DNA of 64,000 bases from Flavimaribacter sp024343425 (GCA_965227645.1 OZ245773.1:2108001-2172000); one strand, 5' to 3'; positions 34,924 to 44,219 are shown, numbered from the stretch's first letter. The notes: generated by a model from the letters alone, not told the origin. Made by a program: numbers and translations.

Positions 34924-35592
34924 ATGAACGCCATCAGGAAACTGCGTGAGCAACGTGGTCTCACGCAAACGGAGTTGGCAAGAAGGGTTCAGACTTCGCA
35001 ACCTCAGATCAATCGTCTTGAAGCCGGGGAACGACAACTGTCGAAGGAATGGGCGGAAAAGCTCGCCCCTCATCTGGGTATTTCGCCAGTTGATCTCATG
35101 TTTGGCCCTGGATCGGAGGATGGTCCGACTCCAGACTTCTCCGACCTGAAAGAAAACGGGTCAAATGCAGCGATTGGTTCACTTTTAATGGATAACGCCA
35201 ACGATGTACCGGTTTATGGACAGGCTGTCGGCGGAGACGATGGTGAATTCGTATTGAATGGAGAGAAACTTGAGGATGTTTTTCGGCCACCAAGTTTGTC
35301 ATCGGTGATCGACGCTTATGCTGTTTACGTTACCGGCAATTCAATGGAGCCGCGATATTTCGATGGCGAGGTTGTTTACGTCAATCCGGTCAAAAAAGTG
35401 CGGCGCGGGGACTTCGTCGTGGCGCAGATTCGCGACAATGAACGCGAGACCATCATGGCCTACGTGAAACGATTCGTGCGCTGGAATGAGAGAGAACTCG
35501 TTCTGTTGCAGTTCAATCCCGAGAAAGAACTGAAATTTCGGGCGCGAGATGTCATTTCCGTGCACCTCGCGGTGATGGGCGGTAGTGCATAG
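34924..35592 (+). CDS. XRE-S24 phage-type repressor (LexA/CI-like)
   Basis: The 222-residue protein has an N-terminal Cro/CI HTH (RKLREQRGLTQTELARRVQT, then SQPQINRLEAGERQLSKEWA, residues 4-45). A C-terminal S24 peptidase fold follows with the catalytic Ser in YVTGNSMEPRYFDGE (about residue 141) and Lys in MAYVKRFVRW (about residue 181). The cleavage region is likely in GQAVGGDDGE (about residues 99-108), where Ala-Val-Gly replaces the usual Ala-Gly. Such repressors hold prophage-like genes silent until RecA-stimulated self-cleavage. It is divergent from three small genes. No other phage genes lie nearby, so it may be a domesticated switch. Confidence 0.9.
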   Translation: MNAIRKLREQRGLTQTELARRVQTSQPQINRLEAGERQLSKEWAEKLAPHLGISPVDLMFGPGSEDGPTPDFSDLKENGSNAAIGSLLMDNANDVPVYGQAVGGDDGEFVLNGEKLEDVFRPPSLSSVIDAYAVYVTGNSMEPRYFDGEVVYVNPVKKVRRGDFVVAQIRDNERETIMAYVKRFVRWNERELVLLQFNPEKELKFRARDVISVHLAVMGGSA

Positions 35593-35911
35593 ATCCAGTT
35601 TCGCGCTAAAACTGTGACATATTTGCAATCGTCAGAGAGAAAAGGACACGTATTAGGCGAGCCCGGTTTCAATTCTGTATCGTTTTAGTAAGTTCAAGCC
35701 GTTTCAAGGCTCACAGCCCAGGGCGGTGTGGCTGTATTACGTAAATTATTGCATTTGGCTTCGGCCACCGGGCTTCGTTTGACACTCTCTTTTTAATGCC
35801 AAGCGGAGCCCGTTTTATGTGTGGCGTGTTGGAACACCGTTGGTCAGAAGCGGTAGATGAAGAGGTCTACGTAATGCAATGGCCAAATACGTCGTTCGGA
35901 GTAAGGTGTGC
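35593..35911. other. Gene-free stretch after the S24 repressor
   Basis: This 319-base gap between convergent genes has no ORF with a credible start and ribosome site. I see no tRNA, strong terminator or repeat in it. Confidence 0.5.
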
Positions 35912-36340
35912 TTAGTCGCGCGGCCAGAGCACCATCTGGGTGCAACGGAATTTTGCCATCACTTTTGAACTCTTTTGCGAAACAACCTCCGCATCCCAAA
36001 CCTGCGTCATCCTTCCCTTGTGCGCCGGTGTCGCAACGCAATCGACAACGCCTTCAAGGGCTGTGCCGAGGAAATTGGTGGATAGGTCTATGGTCGTAAA
36101 ACCGACTGCTCCATCCGGCAATGATGCAACTGTGCCATAGCCGCAACAGGTATCCGCCAACGTGACCACTGAGCCTGCATGAAGAAAGCCGTTCCATGCG
36201 AGCAAATGCTTGTGAACGGTGAACTGCGCCTCGACCCGCTCAGGCGTAACCATCATGAATTGGAAGCCCAAATGGCCTGGCAAATACTCCGAGCCCCGCG
36301 CGTTCCACTCTTCAATCGTTTCTGGAATCGAAACCTTCAT
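35912..36340 (-). CDS. PaaI family hotdog-fold thioesterase
   Basis: The 142-residue protein has the hotdog thioesterase core with NGFLHAGSVVTLADTCCGYG at about residues 50-69, where the HAG(S/G) and following Asp are the catalytic elements, and a second strand region TTIDLSTNFLGTALEG. PaaI-type enzymes hydrolyse acyl- or aryl-CoA esters in the cytoplasm, often as a rescue step in aromatic catabolism. It lies 33 bases downstream of the MttB-superfamily gene and is probably cotranscribed. The CoA ester substrate is unknown. Confidence 0.88.
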   Translation of the reverse strand: MKVSIPETIEEWNARGSEYLPGHLGFQFMMVTPERVEAQFTVHKHLLAWNGFLHAGSVVTLADTCCGYGTVASLPDGAVGFTTIDLSTNFLGTALEGVVDCVATPAHKGRMTQVWDAEVVSQKSSKVMAKFRCTQMVLWPRD

Positions 36341-36373
36341 CGGCCTGTCTTACCTCCTCCCATAACTCGAATT

Positions 36374-37936
36374 TCAAAAGTCAGTCGGAGCGCCGCCCTC
36401 AGCCTTTCTACGTTCAACAAAATACCGCAACTCCGCAGCAACGGCCGGGTCGATATCCGGTTCCTGATATTCGACCAATCGCTCTTTCCAGATTCGATTG
36501 GCTTTCTGAATCGCAGTTGGTTCGCCCGCCTGGAACCATGTCTCGTAGTTTCGCCAGTCGCTAAGGATCGGAGAATAAAAGGCGTCTTGATAGCGTGATT
36601 GGGTGTGGGGGCTGCCAAAGAAATGGCCGCCCGGCCCCACTTCTGCAATCGCGTCCAATCCCAGCTCATCTTCAGAGAAGTCCATTGGCTTGAGGAATTC
36701 TGCCACCATCTGAAGAAGGTCGATGTCGAGAATGGTTTTTTCGAATGAGCAACACAAGCCGCCTTCCAGCCAGCCGGCTGCATGCTTGATAAAATGGCCG
36801 CCGCCATTGATAGCCCCCCAAAGAGAGAATACGGACTCGTACGCTGCTTGAGCGTCTACCGTATTAGCGGCGCAGACATTTGATGTGCGATAGGGAATCC
36901 TATAACGGCGTGCGAGTTGCCCACCCAGATGCTGCGCTTTCATATATTCCGGCGTGCCGAACGCTGGAGAACCCGATTTCATATCGACGTTCGATGTAAA
37001 GCCGCCATACATGGCCGGGGCGCCGGGATTGACCATCTGGCTGAATGCGAGCGCGGCCAAGGCTTCCGCATTCTGCAGGACGAGCGCCCCAGGTATCGTT
37101 ACAGGAGCCATCGCTCCAGAAAGCGTGAATGGGGTAACAACAACCGGCTGTCCCATTCCTGACATATCGATAATGCCTTGCATCATTGGAATATCGAGTT
37201 GGAGCGGCGAATTGGTATTGATGATCGTGTAGACGGAGGGCTCTCGTCGAAGGGTATCTGTGCTGACACCGCGAGCGATGCGGGTCATTTCGATAGCGTC
37301 CATGACCCTCTCATGGCCGAGCGAGTAGATGCAAAACGTCTTGTCCGTTAGGGTAAGTAGGTCTGAGATACAATCGAGATGTCGCACAGAGGCATGGATG
37401 TCTATCGGCTCGACCGGATAACCGCCTACCGTATGCAATATGGAATGCATCTGGGCCAATCTTAAAAAATTCCGGAAGTCATCCTGATTGCCGCTTCTGC
37501 GTCCGTGGTCCAGATCAGAGCAGTTCGGCGCGCTTGCCATCATCGCGAAGATTAACTTGTTCCCACCAACCTGAAGATTGTGTTCGGGATTACGCGCGTG
37601 CAAGGTGAATTGCGACGGGATTGTTTGGAGCGACTCCATGACAAGGTCAGGATCCATCCGGACACGCATTCGTCCTGGAACCACTTCCGCGCCCGCTTTT
37701 TTCATGATTTCTCGAGCGCCGTCATGCAAAACGCGAATCCCGGTTTCGGAAAGCAACCGCAGTGAAGCGTTGTGGATTTTCTCGACTTCTTCTTCCGGCG
37801 CCAAATCAATCGGTGCAAACGCGCGAACCGGCTGTTGAAACGGCTTCTGGACGGCGCCGCCAGCGGAACGTTTCCTGTCTCTGCCGCCCCTGCGTCGTCC
37901 CGTTGGCGCTCCGTCTGGAAAGATAATGTCGTTCAT
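36374..37936 (-). CDS. MttB-superfamily (trimethylamine methyltransferase-like) protein without pyrrolysine
   Basis: The 520-residue protein matches the MttB/MtgB superfamily (HNASLRLLSETGIRVLHDGA, then APNCSDLDHGRRSG, and GGHFFGSPHTQSRYQDAFYS). Members transfer a methyl group from a quaternary amine such as glycine betaine, proline betaine or carnitine to a corrinoid protein. No in-frame TAG is present, so it is a non-pyrrolysine type, like most alphaproteobacterial copies. The start at 37936 has GAGACAGG upstream. The N-terminus is basic (RRRGGRDRKR). No corrinoid protein or corrinoid:folate methyltransferase lies alongside; neighbours are a thioesterase, a TRAP importer and pipecolate-type oxidation genes. 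Its substrate may be an N-methylated imino acid, by inference. Confidence 0.88.
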   Translation of the reverse strand: MNDIIFPDGAPTGRRRGGRDRKRSAGGAVQKPFQQPVRAFAPIDLAPEEEVEKIHNASLRLLSETGIRVLHDGAREIMKKAGAEVVPGRMRVRMDPDLVMESLQTIPSQFTLHARNPEHNLQVGGNKLIFAMMASAPNCSDLDHGRRSGNQDDFRNFLRLAQMHSILHTVGGYPVEPIDIHASVRHLDCISDLLTLTDKTFCIYSLGHERVMDAIEMTRIARGVSTDTLRREPSVYTIINTNSPLQLDIPMMQGIIDMSGMGQPVVVTPFTLSGAMAPVTIPGALVLQNAEALAALAFSQMVNPGAPAMYGGFTSNVDMKSGSPAFGTPEYMKAQHLGGQLARRYRIPYRTSNVCAANTVDAQAAYESVFSLWGAINGGGHFIKHAAGWLEGGLCCSFEKTILDIDLLQMVAEFLKPMDFSEDELGLDAIAEVGPGGHFFGSPHTQSRYQDAFYSPILSDWRNYETWFQAGEPTAIQKANRIWKERLVEYQEPDIDPAVAAELRYFVERRKAEGGAPTDF

Positions 37937-38321
37937 AGCCTGTCTCGCTGCTGCCGAAGTGTTGAATGTCTGTCGCAAGACCTAAAATGTCTCAGGAAAA
38001 TTTCTTGAATCTGAAATATTCCCCGACCTTGTTTTAAAAGGCTTGCCCTGTCCAGTTCTTTCTGTTGCAAGGCTGGGGTCGCTGATCACGCTATTCGTTG
38101 CGTTCGGGCAACATTCCGAATTTTTTTGATCTGTAGGTCAAAAATTTCTGGAGAAAACACGAACTCGGTATTTTGCTCATTTGGACAAGTCGTTAGCCTA
38201 GCGACGCATCAGATGCATGCAGCGACACCAGTGCGCAGCGCCTGATTAATATGTTTTTCGTAACGTATTGCGTTTTTCGGGACGCATCTGACACTCTACA
38301 GCATTGCCGGGGGGCATGCCT
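37937..38321. other. Gene-free stretch upstream of the mttB-like gene
   Basis: About 385 bases without a credible ORF separate the mttB-like gene from the TRAP permease terminator. It is AT-richer than its surroundings and must hold the mttB promoter, but I see no confident -35/-10 pair. Confidence 0.5.
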
Positions 38322-38359
38322 CGAACCGGAGCCTTGTTTAGCCGCAAGGTTCCGGTTCG
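38322..38359 (-). terminator. Stem-loop at the end of the TAXI-TRAP operon
   Basis: Arms of 14 bases (CGAACCGGAGCCTT and AAGGTTCCGGTTCG, one mismatch) with a 10-base loop lie directly beyond the TRAP permease stop. There is no T run, so it may act as a stability hairpin or a Rho-assisted terminator separating the transporter from mttB. Confidence 0.6.
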
Positions 38360-38360
38360 T

Positions 38361-40172
38361 TCAGTCTGTTGCGGCAAAAGCCTTTATGAAAACTGGAGAA
38401 AAGACGATTGCGGCTCCGAACGCCGCCAGAAGGACTCTTGTCCAGAATGTTCTGCGCACAATTATCGCCCAGGAGATCAATCCGAGGCCGATCGCGAGTT
38501 GCAGGAACGCCAGAAGCGCCGGGAAAGGCCGCCCGACAGGATCCAGAATATCGCTGTCGGCAATCATGCCGAGCGGGATGATATAGAGGCCTATCCCCAG
38601 AGACATTGCCGTGACTGCGACCTTTATCCAGTTCTCGCCAATCATACCTGCTGCGATGAAAACCGGGCCGCAAACGGGTGGCGTAATCGTTGAAAGCAAT
38701 GCGAACCAGAAAACGAAGAGGTGCGCCTGAAGCGGTTCGAGGCCGAGCTCAATCAGGGCGGGCCCAGCGATAGATACACAAATGACGTAGGCGGCGGTCG
38801 TCGGAACTTCCATCCCGAGTATGAGGCAGGCGACAGCCGTCAGGAGAAGTGATGGCCACAGCATTCCTCCGGAGCCAGAAAGGATGAGCGACGTCACTTT
38901 CACCCCAAGTCCGGTGATTGACAGGACACCGATAACAATAGAGGCGCATAGAATAATCGATGCAATCATCGAGACCTGTTTGGCCGAGGTAATCAGCGCA
39001 TTTTCAATCCGCTGCATTGAACGTTTCAGGTTCCACTCAAAGTCAGAGCCGGCAAAAAGCAGGACAAATGATGCAACGATCGCCATACAGGCGGAAAATT
39101 GCGGCGTGTAGCCTGCGCCAAACATTCCCCACATGAGGATGGCAAAAGGGATAAGAAAAAAACCGGCGGTAACAGCTACTTCGCGAATATTCGGCCGATC
39201 GTCCGAATTGACTGCTTTCAGGTCATATCGGCTGGAATAGGCGTTGATGCCGATCCACACGGTCAAGAAATACAATAGCGACGGTAGAAAAGCCGCCGCC
39301 ATTATCGTCGTGTAGGGAATGCCTGTCAGTTCTACCATGACGAAGGCCCCTGCTCCCATCAATGGCGGCATGATCTGTCCGCCGGACGAGGCTACGGCCT
39401 CGACGGCGGCGGCCAAACGTCGCGGATAGCCATGCTTCGTCATGGCCGGCAGCGTGATTGCGCCTGTCGAAGCGACATTGGCCGAGGCCGATCCGGAAAT
39501 CGAACCGAACAGCGCTGACGAAATTACCGATATCTTGGCTGCGCCTCCCTTCAAGCGACCGGCCGAGAGCACGGCGACATTCATGAAACCCTGACCTGCT
39601 TCGCCCGCATTGAGAAAGGCGCCGAAAATGACGAAGATCGCAACAACAGAAACGGAGACGCCGGTCAGGCTACCCCACAGACCGCCTTCGGCAATCGTCA
39701 AGGTGCCCAGAAAACTCCCGAGCGGCGTGCCCGAATGACCGAACTCACCGGGCACGTACTGGCCAAACAGTCCATAAGCGAGTGCAAGCATTGCTATGAG
39801 AGGCAGTGGCCAGCCGATCGCCCGGCGAGCAGCTTCCAGCGCGACGATCAACAGGGCGCTGGCGATAAACATTTGCCAGCGATTTTCCAGGAAGCCGTAC
39901 TGGTCAGCGAGCGCCTCGTGATAGACGACGATCCAGAGGCAGGACAATGTCCCGACCAGCCAGAAAACAAACCCGGTAATTCTCGACCAACCGGGATTGG
40001 AGGCGAACAGAAAAATCCAGGGAAGGGCCAGCGCCATGTGCAATGGGCGACTGACGAGATTGGAAACGAGCCCGTAGAAAATCAGGCCAAGATGAAACGC
40101 GACGAGAACGAGAGCGAGAAATATCCAGACGACTCGAGTCGGTTTCAAGGTCGTGCTGATGGTCTGGAACAT
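38361..40172 (-). CDS. TRAP transporter fused permease (4TM/12TM, TAXI type)
   Basis: This 603-residue integral membrane protein is a fused DctQM-type permease, with a short N-terminal four-helix part (HLGLIFYGLVSNLVSRPLHM) and a large DctM-like domain with LFGSISGSASANVASTGAIT, GGQIMPPLMGAGAFVMVEL and the C-terminal FWFALLSTITPPVCGPVF. TAXI-TRAP systems use a sodium or proton gradient, not ATP, to import substrates such as glutamate or other carboxylates. It lies 66 bases after the TAXI binding-protein gene and ends at a stem-loop. The substrate is unknown, but the island context suggests an imino or amino acid derivative. Confidence 0.93.
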   Translation of the reverse strand: MFQTISTTLKPTRVVWIFLALVLVAFHLGLIFYGLVSNLVSRPLHMALALPWIFLFASNPGWSRITGFVFWLVGTLSCLWIVVYHEALADQYGFLENRWQMFIASALLIVALEAARRAIGWPLPLIAMLALAYGLFGQYVPGEFGHSGTPLGSFLGTLTIAEGGLWGSLTGVSVSVVAIFVIFGAFLNAGEAGQGFMNVAVLSAGRLKGGAAKISVISSALFGSISGSASANVASTGAITLPAMTKHGYPRRLAAAVEAVASSGGQIMPPLMGAGAFVMVELTGIPYTTIMAAAFLPSLLYFLTVWIGINAYSSRYDLKAVNSDDRPNIREVAVTAGFFLIPFAILMWGMFGAGYTPQFSACMAIVASFVLLFAGSDFEWNLKRSMQRIENALITSAKQVSMIASIILCASIVIGVLSITGLGVKVTSLILSGSGGMLWPSLLLTAVACLILGMEVPTTAAYVICVSIAGPALIELGLEPLQAHLFVFWFALLSTITPPVCGPVFIAAGMIGENWIKVAVTAMSLGIGLYIIPLGMIADSDILDPVGRPFPALLAFLQLAIGLGLISWAIIVRRTFWTRVLLAAFGAAIVFSPVFIKAFAATD

Positions 40173-40238
40173 GCAGAAACTCGAAGTGTCCCGTTCGCCG
40201 ATCGGTCAATGCCGACGACGAACAGGAAACATTACCGA

Positions 40239-41210
40239 TTACTTTAAAGATTCGTCGATTGGATAACCCACTTCCTTGTAGAATTTGGCGGCTCCTGGAT
40301 GAACCTTGCCTGTCATGTTCGGCATTAGCGTCTCGTTGACACCATTCCACCAAGGGGCTGATTTGGCCATGTGTTGCAAGCTGTCCCAGTAGTCTTTCGT
40401 AAGCGCATAAGCCGTATCATCATCCATCTCGGTTGTTGTATAGGCGACAACCGGAAGCGAGGTGGTGATCACTTCCTGGGTCTGGCCCGCATAAGTGTTT
40501 GCGGGGATGACGATCTGGGTTCGTCCGGTCTCCTCGATTTCCTGTCCGGTCATCGACAGGATCGTTATGGGAAGTGATGCGGCCGCCTCGGTGACATTGG
40601 GTGCAGGATAGGAACCTGCGGTGACAAAACCGTCTATTTGTCCGTTCTTCAGAGCTGGCACAGCGTTGGAAAGCTCCACATCAGCAATCTTCACCTTGCC
40701 CTCAAGTCCGAATAGTTTGAGGTAACGCGCGCCTTCCCTGGCGCCAAACGAACCCTTGCCAAGAAGCAGAGTTTTACCCGCCAGTTGTTCGAAGTCGGTC
40801 ACGCCGCTTTCTTTGGACATGACGAAATGCATTGTTAGAGATGGTATCGGAAACAGGGCGCGAATAGTTTCGAATTTCGGATCACCTTTTCCCTCGAAAG
40901 GACCCTCGCCCTGCTGCGCAAGGGAGACCAGGGAAGGAGGCGTTGTGAAGACATAGTCTGCGCCACGCCCCCTCACCTCCATCACGTTTTGAACCGACCC
41001 CTGGCTTTCTTCGTTGGTGACAATGATTCCACCGTCGGATGCTTCCTTGACGGCCTCCGATATCTGAACGCCCATCTGATAGTAGGACGATCCTGTCTTG
41101 GCGGATTTGTAAGTCACGCGCGTCTCCGCCTGGGTCGCGGAACCAAAACTGAGCGCAAGCAATCCCGCAAAGCCGAACAAGGCTGTGCGTATAATGAATG
41201 GTTGTTTCAT
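40239..41210 (-). CDS. TAXI family TRAP transporter solute-binding protein
   Basis: The 323-residue precursor has a signal peptide (IIRTALFGFAGLLALSFG, ending ATQA) followed by the TAXI fold: KTGSSYYQMGVQISEAVKEA, a middle motif LLLGKGSFGAREGARYLKLFGL and SLPVVAYTTTEMDDDTAYAL. It delivers the substrate to the fused TRAP permease downstream. The ATG at 41210 is fixed by a strong GGAGGAAA ribosome site; sequence upstream in frame is not signal-like. It is divergent from the aldehyde dehydrogenase gene, so the roughly 165-base gap holds two promoters. Confidence 0.93.
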   Translation of the reverse strand: MKQPFIIRTALFGFAGLLALSFGSATQAETRVTYKSAKTGSSYYQMGVQISEAVKEASDGGIIVTNEESQGSVQNVMEVRGRGADYVFTTPPSLVSLAQQGEGPFEGKGDPKFETIRALFPIPSLTMHFVMSKESGVTDFEQLAGKTLLLGKGSFGAREGARYLKLFGLEGKVKIADVELSNAVPALKNGQIDGFVTAGSYPAPNVTEAAASLPITILSMTGQEIEETGRTQIVIPANTYAGQTQEVITTSLPVVAYTTTEMDDDTAYALTKDYWDSLQHMAKSAPWWNGVNETLMPNMTGKVHPGAAKFYKEVGYPIDESLK

Positions 41211-41374
41211 AGTTTCCTCCCTATGTGGCTGATCCTGTTCGGCGGACGCCGACAATACCGTATGAAGACAATTGTTTATCATAGAGAATGTGTGTCAAGA
41301 GCTAACACGATCTTGAAATGCCTCTTCCGAACCATCATGAAGAGCGGGTAATGAGACCTTCAGGAGCCAAACCA

Positions 41375-42880
41375 ATGATTGCCGATGAAACCGCAAAAAT
41401 TCTATCCAGACTCGGGGTGGAAGAACAACTTTACACGTCAGGTGAATTGGCGGTCTCCACGCCTTTGACCGGTGAAATTATCTCAAAAGTAAAACAGACC
41501 GGCGCTGAAGAGGTCTCATCGAAGATCAAGGACGCCCACCGCGCATTTCTGCAATGGCGCACCGTGCCAGCGCCCCGCAGGGGCGAACTCGTCCGGCTTC
41601 TTGGAGAAGAATTGCGAAACGCCAAGGAGGATCTAGGAAAACTGGTTTCTATTGAAGTCGGTAAGGTTCCGTCCGAAGGCGCGGGCGAAGTACAGGAAAT
41701 GATCGATATTTGCGATTTTGCCGTTGGCCTGTCGCGGCAACTCTACGGTTTGACAATCGCCACGGAGCGCGACGGTCACCGCATGATGGAAACCTGGCAT
41801 CCACTTGGAGTGGTTGGCGTTATAACCGCATTTAATTTTCCTGTCGCGGTATGGTCCTGGAATTCCGCCTTGGCGCTTATCTGCGGCAACACGGTTGTAT
41901 GGAAACCGTCCGAAAAAACACCGCTGACCGCGCTCGCGTGTCAGGCAATTCTGAAGAAGGCGATTGATCGTTTCGGGGATGCTCCGGAAAACCTGTTGAC
42001 TGTTTTGATCGGCGCAGGAGATGTTGGCGAGGCGCTTGTCGACGACACCAGGGTTCCTCTCGTGTCGGCAACCGGATCGACGCGCATGGGCCGGCTGGTA
42101 GGTCCGAGGTTGGCCTCCCGGTTTGCAAGACAGATACTTGAACTTGGGGGAAACAACGCCGGTATCGTTTGCCCCTCCGCGGATCTCGAGATGGCGCTGC
42201 GCGCGATTGCTTTCGGGGCAATCGGCACAGCCGGGCAGCGTTGTACGTCGATGCGCAGGCTTTTCGTCCACGAGGATGTCTACGATCAACTCGTGCCTCG
42301 TTTGAAAAAGGCTTATGAAACGGTCTCGATCGGCAATCCGCTTGAGCAGGATGTGCTTGTCGGTCCGCTCATCGACCGCAACGCCTTTGAAGCCATGGAG
42401 GCTGCACTGGCGTCGGCTGTAAAACAAGGCGGTGCGGTAACCGGCGGAGGTCGTGTCGATACCGGCGACTCCGAAGCCTATTACGTTCGGCCCGCTCTGA
42501 TTGAAATGCCGGAACAAAGCGGCATTGTTCTTGAGGAAACGTTTGCGCCGATTCTTTATGTGATGAAGTACAACGAGCTCACCGAGGCTATCGCCTTGCA
42601 CAATGCGGTTGGCGCCGGTCTCTCCTCATCAATCTTCACCTTGAACATGCGCGAGGCGGAACAGTTTCTCAGCGCCAGTGGTTCGGATTGCGGCATAGCC
42701 AACGTCAACATTGGGACATCAGGCGCTGAAATCGGTGGAGCGTTTGGAGGAGAGAAAGAAACCGGCGGAGGACGGGAGTCGGGTTCGGACGCCTGGAAAG
42801 CCTATATGCGCCGCGCCACCAACACGATTAACTATTCCGCCAGCTTGCCGCTGGCGCAGGGCGTTTCGTTCGACATCTAG
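41375..42880 (+). CDS. amaB: L-piperidine-6-carboxylate (alpha-aminoadipic semialdehyde) dehydrogenase, AmaB-like
   Basis: The 501-residue NAD-dependent aldehyde dehydrogenase is of the ALDH7 type. WHPLGVVGVITAFNFPVAVW and ALICGNTVVWKPSEKTPLTA mark the cofactor region, ELGGNNAGIVCPSAD holds the general-base Glu, and GTAGQRCTSMRRL holds the catalytic Cys. ALDH7 enzymes oxidise alpha-aminoadipic semialdehyde, in equilibrium with piperidine-6-carboxylate, to 2-aminoadipate in lysine/pipecolate breakdown. I start it at 41375, where AGGAG lies eight bases upstream; in-frame ATGs at 41318 and 41351 lack such sites. The following amaA-like gene encodes the preceding step, which supports the call. 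Confidence 0.85.
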   Translation: MIADETAKILSRLGVEEQLYTSGELAVSTPLTGEIISKVKQTGAEEVSSKIKDAHRAFLQWRTVPAPRRGELVRLLGEELRNAKEDLGKLVSIEVGKVPSEGAGEVQEMIDICDFAVGLSRQLYGLTIATERDGHRMMETWHPLGVVGVITAFNFPVAVWSWNSALALICGNTVVWKPSEKTPLTALACQAILKKAIDRFGDAPENLLTVLIGAGDVGEALVDDTRVPLVSATGSTRMGRLVGPRLASRFARQILELGGNNAGIVCPSADLEMALRAIAFGAIGTAGQRCTSMRRLFVHEDVYDQLVPRLKKAYETVSIGNPLEQDVLVGPLIDRNAFEAMEAALASAVKQGGAVTGGGRVDTGDSEAYYVRPALIEMPEQSGIVLEETFAPILYVMKYNELTEAIALHNAVGAGLSSSIFTLNMREAEQFLSASGSDCGIANVNIGTSGAEIGGAFGGEKETGGGRESGSDAWKAYMRRATNTINYSASLPLAQGVSFDI

Positions 42881-42916
42881 TGGACGACCGTTCACGGCCA
42901 TATTTGGAGACAGATA

Positions 42917-44197
42917 ATGATGCATCTCAATAGCATCGCGTGGTCTGTCTCGGCGGGCGCGCCTCTGGACGCTGACCAGCTTGACGGTGATATGTCTACC
43001 GATCTGGTCGTAATTGGCGGCGGTTTCACGGGGTGCTCCGCCGCACTTCATGCCGCAGAAGAAGGCCTGGGTGTTTGTCTGCTCGAAGCGGAGAGCATTG
43101 GTTTCGGCGGCTCCGGACGAAACGTCGGCCTGGTGAACGCAGGTTTGTGGACGCCGCCAGCAGACGTCGAACAAATTTTAGGCGCTCAAGACGGGCGCAA
43201 ACTCAACGCCCATCTTTCCAGCGGACCTGATCTCGTCTTTGAACTGATCCGGCAACATTCGATCGAATGCAGCGCTACAAGAAATGGAACGCTGCATTGC
43301 GCTCACTCCAGGGGCGGATTGCAAGACCTGGAGCGCCGTTACAAGCAGCTTAGACGGTACGATGCTCCCGTCGATATTCTTGATTCGCGTCAAGCCGCGG
43401 CGCGCACCGGCAGCAATGCATTCCAGGGCGCGTTGTTTGATCCGCGCGCAGGGACGATCAATCCGCTGGCATATTGCCGCGGCCTGGCGAGGGCCGCGAT
43501 CAAGGCGTCGGCCAGATTCTGCGAGAAAACGCCGGCAACGGCGATAAAGCGGCAAAATAAACGGTGGCTGGTCGTCACACCAAAAGGCACTGTATCTGCG
43601 CGATCTCTTCTGATTGCCACCAACGCCTACACCATGGCGACCGATGGCATGCCATCCATGGTGCATACAAGAGTTGATTACTGCCAGTTTGCAACCGCGC
43701 CGCTGCCTGATCAGGCGCGTGATTCAATCCTGCCCGGGCTTGAAGGATGCTGGGACACCGCTCCTGTCATGTCGTCTTTCCGCCTTGATAGTGAAGGCAG
43801 AATGATCATCGGCGGCATTGGATCGCTGGACCATTCGGCGGCTTCTATTCATGAGCGATGGGCTAAGAGAAAACTCGCATCACTGTTTCCTCAATTGGCC
43901 GGAGAACCCTTGGTGCATGGATGGTCGGGACGGATCGCCATGACTCGGGATCATCTCCCAAGGATTCTCAAGCTCGGTAATTCAGGATACGCCGTATTCG
44001 GTTATTCCGGTCGGGGAATAGCTCCCGGGAGTGTTTTTGGCAAAGCTGTCGCCCGATCCATTGCAGCCGATACGGATTTCGAACTGCCGCTTCGCCCGGT
44101 CGAATCCTATTCCGAGAATTTCGAACAGTTTCGACAGATGTGGTTCGAAGGCGGGGCGCTGGCTATTCATGCTCTCCAGTCGGTTCGGCCGGGCTGA
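42917..44197 (+). CDS. amaA: FAD-dependent oxidoreductase, L-pipecolate oxidase (AmaA)-like
   Basis: The 426-residue flavoprotein has the dinucleotide motif VVIGGGFTGCSAALHAAEEG at about residues 32-51 and the DAO-family layout, with GFGGSGRNVGLVNAGLW and DPRAGTINPLAYCRGLARAA. The C-terminal half has SFRLDSEGRMIIGGIGSLD and GWSGRIAMTRDHLPRI, with GYSGRGIAPG binding FAD near the end. This arrangement matches AmaA, which oxidises L-pipecolate to piperidine-6-carboxylate. It starts 37 bases after amaB, giving two consecutive steps in one operon. A related imino or amino acid oxidase role cannot be excluded. Confidence 0.8.
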   Translation: MMHLNSIAWSVSAGAPLDADQLDGDMSTDLVVIGGGFTGCSAALHAAEEGLGVCLLEAESIGFGGSGRNVGLVNAGLWTPPADVEQILGAQDGRKLNAHLSSGPDLVFELIRQHSIECSATRNGTLHCAHSRGGLQDLERRYKQLRRYDAPVDILDSRQAAARTGSNAFQGALFDPRAGTINPLAYCRGLARAAIKASARFCEKTPATAIKRQNKRWLVVTPKGTVSARSLLIATNAYTMATDGMPSMVHTRVDYCQFATAPLPDQARDSILPGLEGCWDTAPVMSSFRLDSEGRMIIGGIGSLDHSAASIHERWAKRKLASLFPQLAGEPLVHGWSGRIAMTRDHLPRILKLGNSGYAVFGYSGRGIAPGSVFGKAVARSIAADTDFELPLRPVESYSENFEQFRQMWFEGGALAIHALQSVRPG

Positions 44198-44219
44198 AAC
44201 GCGCTGTTTGCGAATTCGA

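Noticed and set aside
36374..37936. Pyrrolysine-containing MttB
   Set aside because: The frame is continuous with no internal TAG, so it is the non-pyrrolysine type.
41633..42601. Open frame of about 320 codons on the minus strand
   Set aside because: It is antisense to the aldehyde dehydrogenase gene and has no independent ribosome site or motifs.
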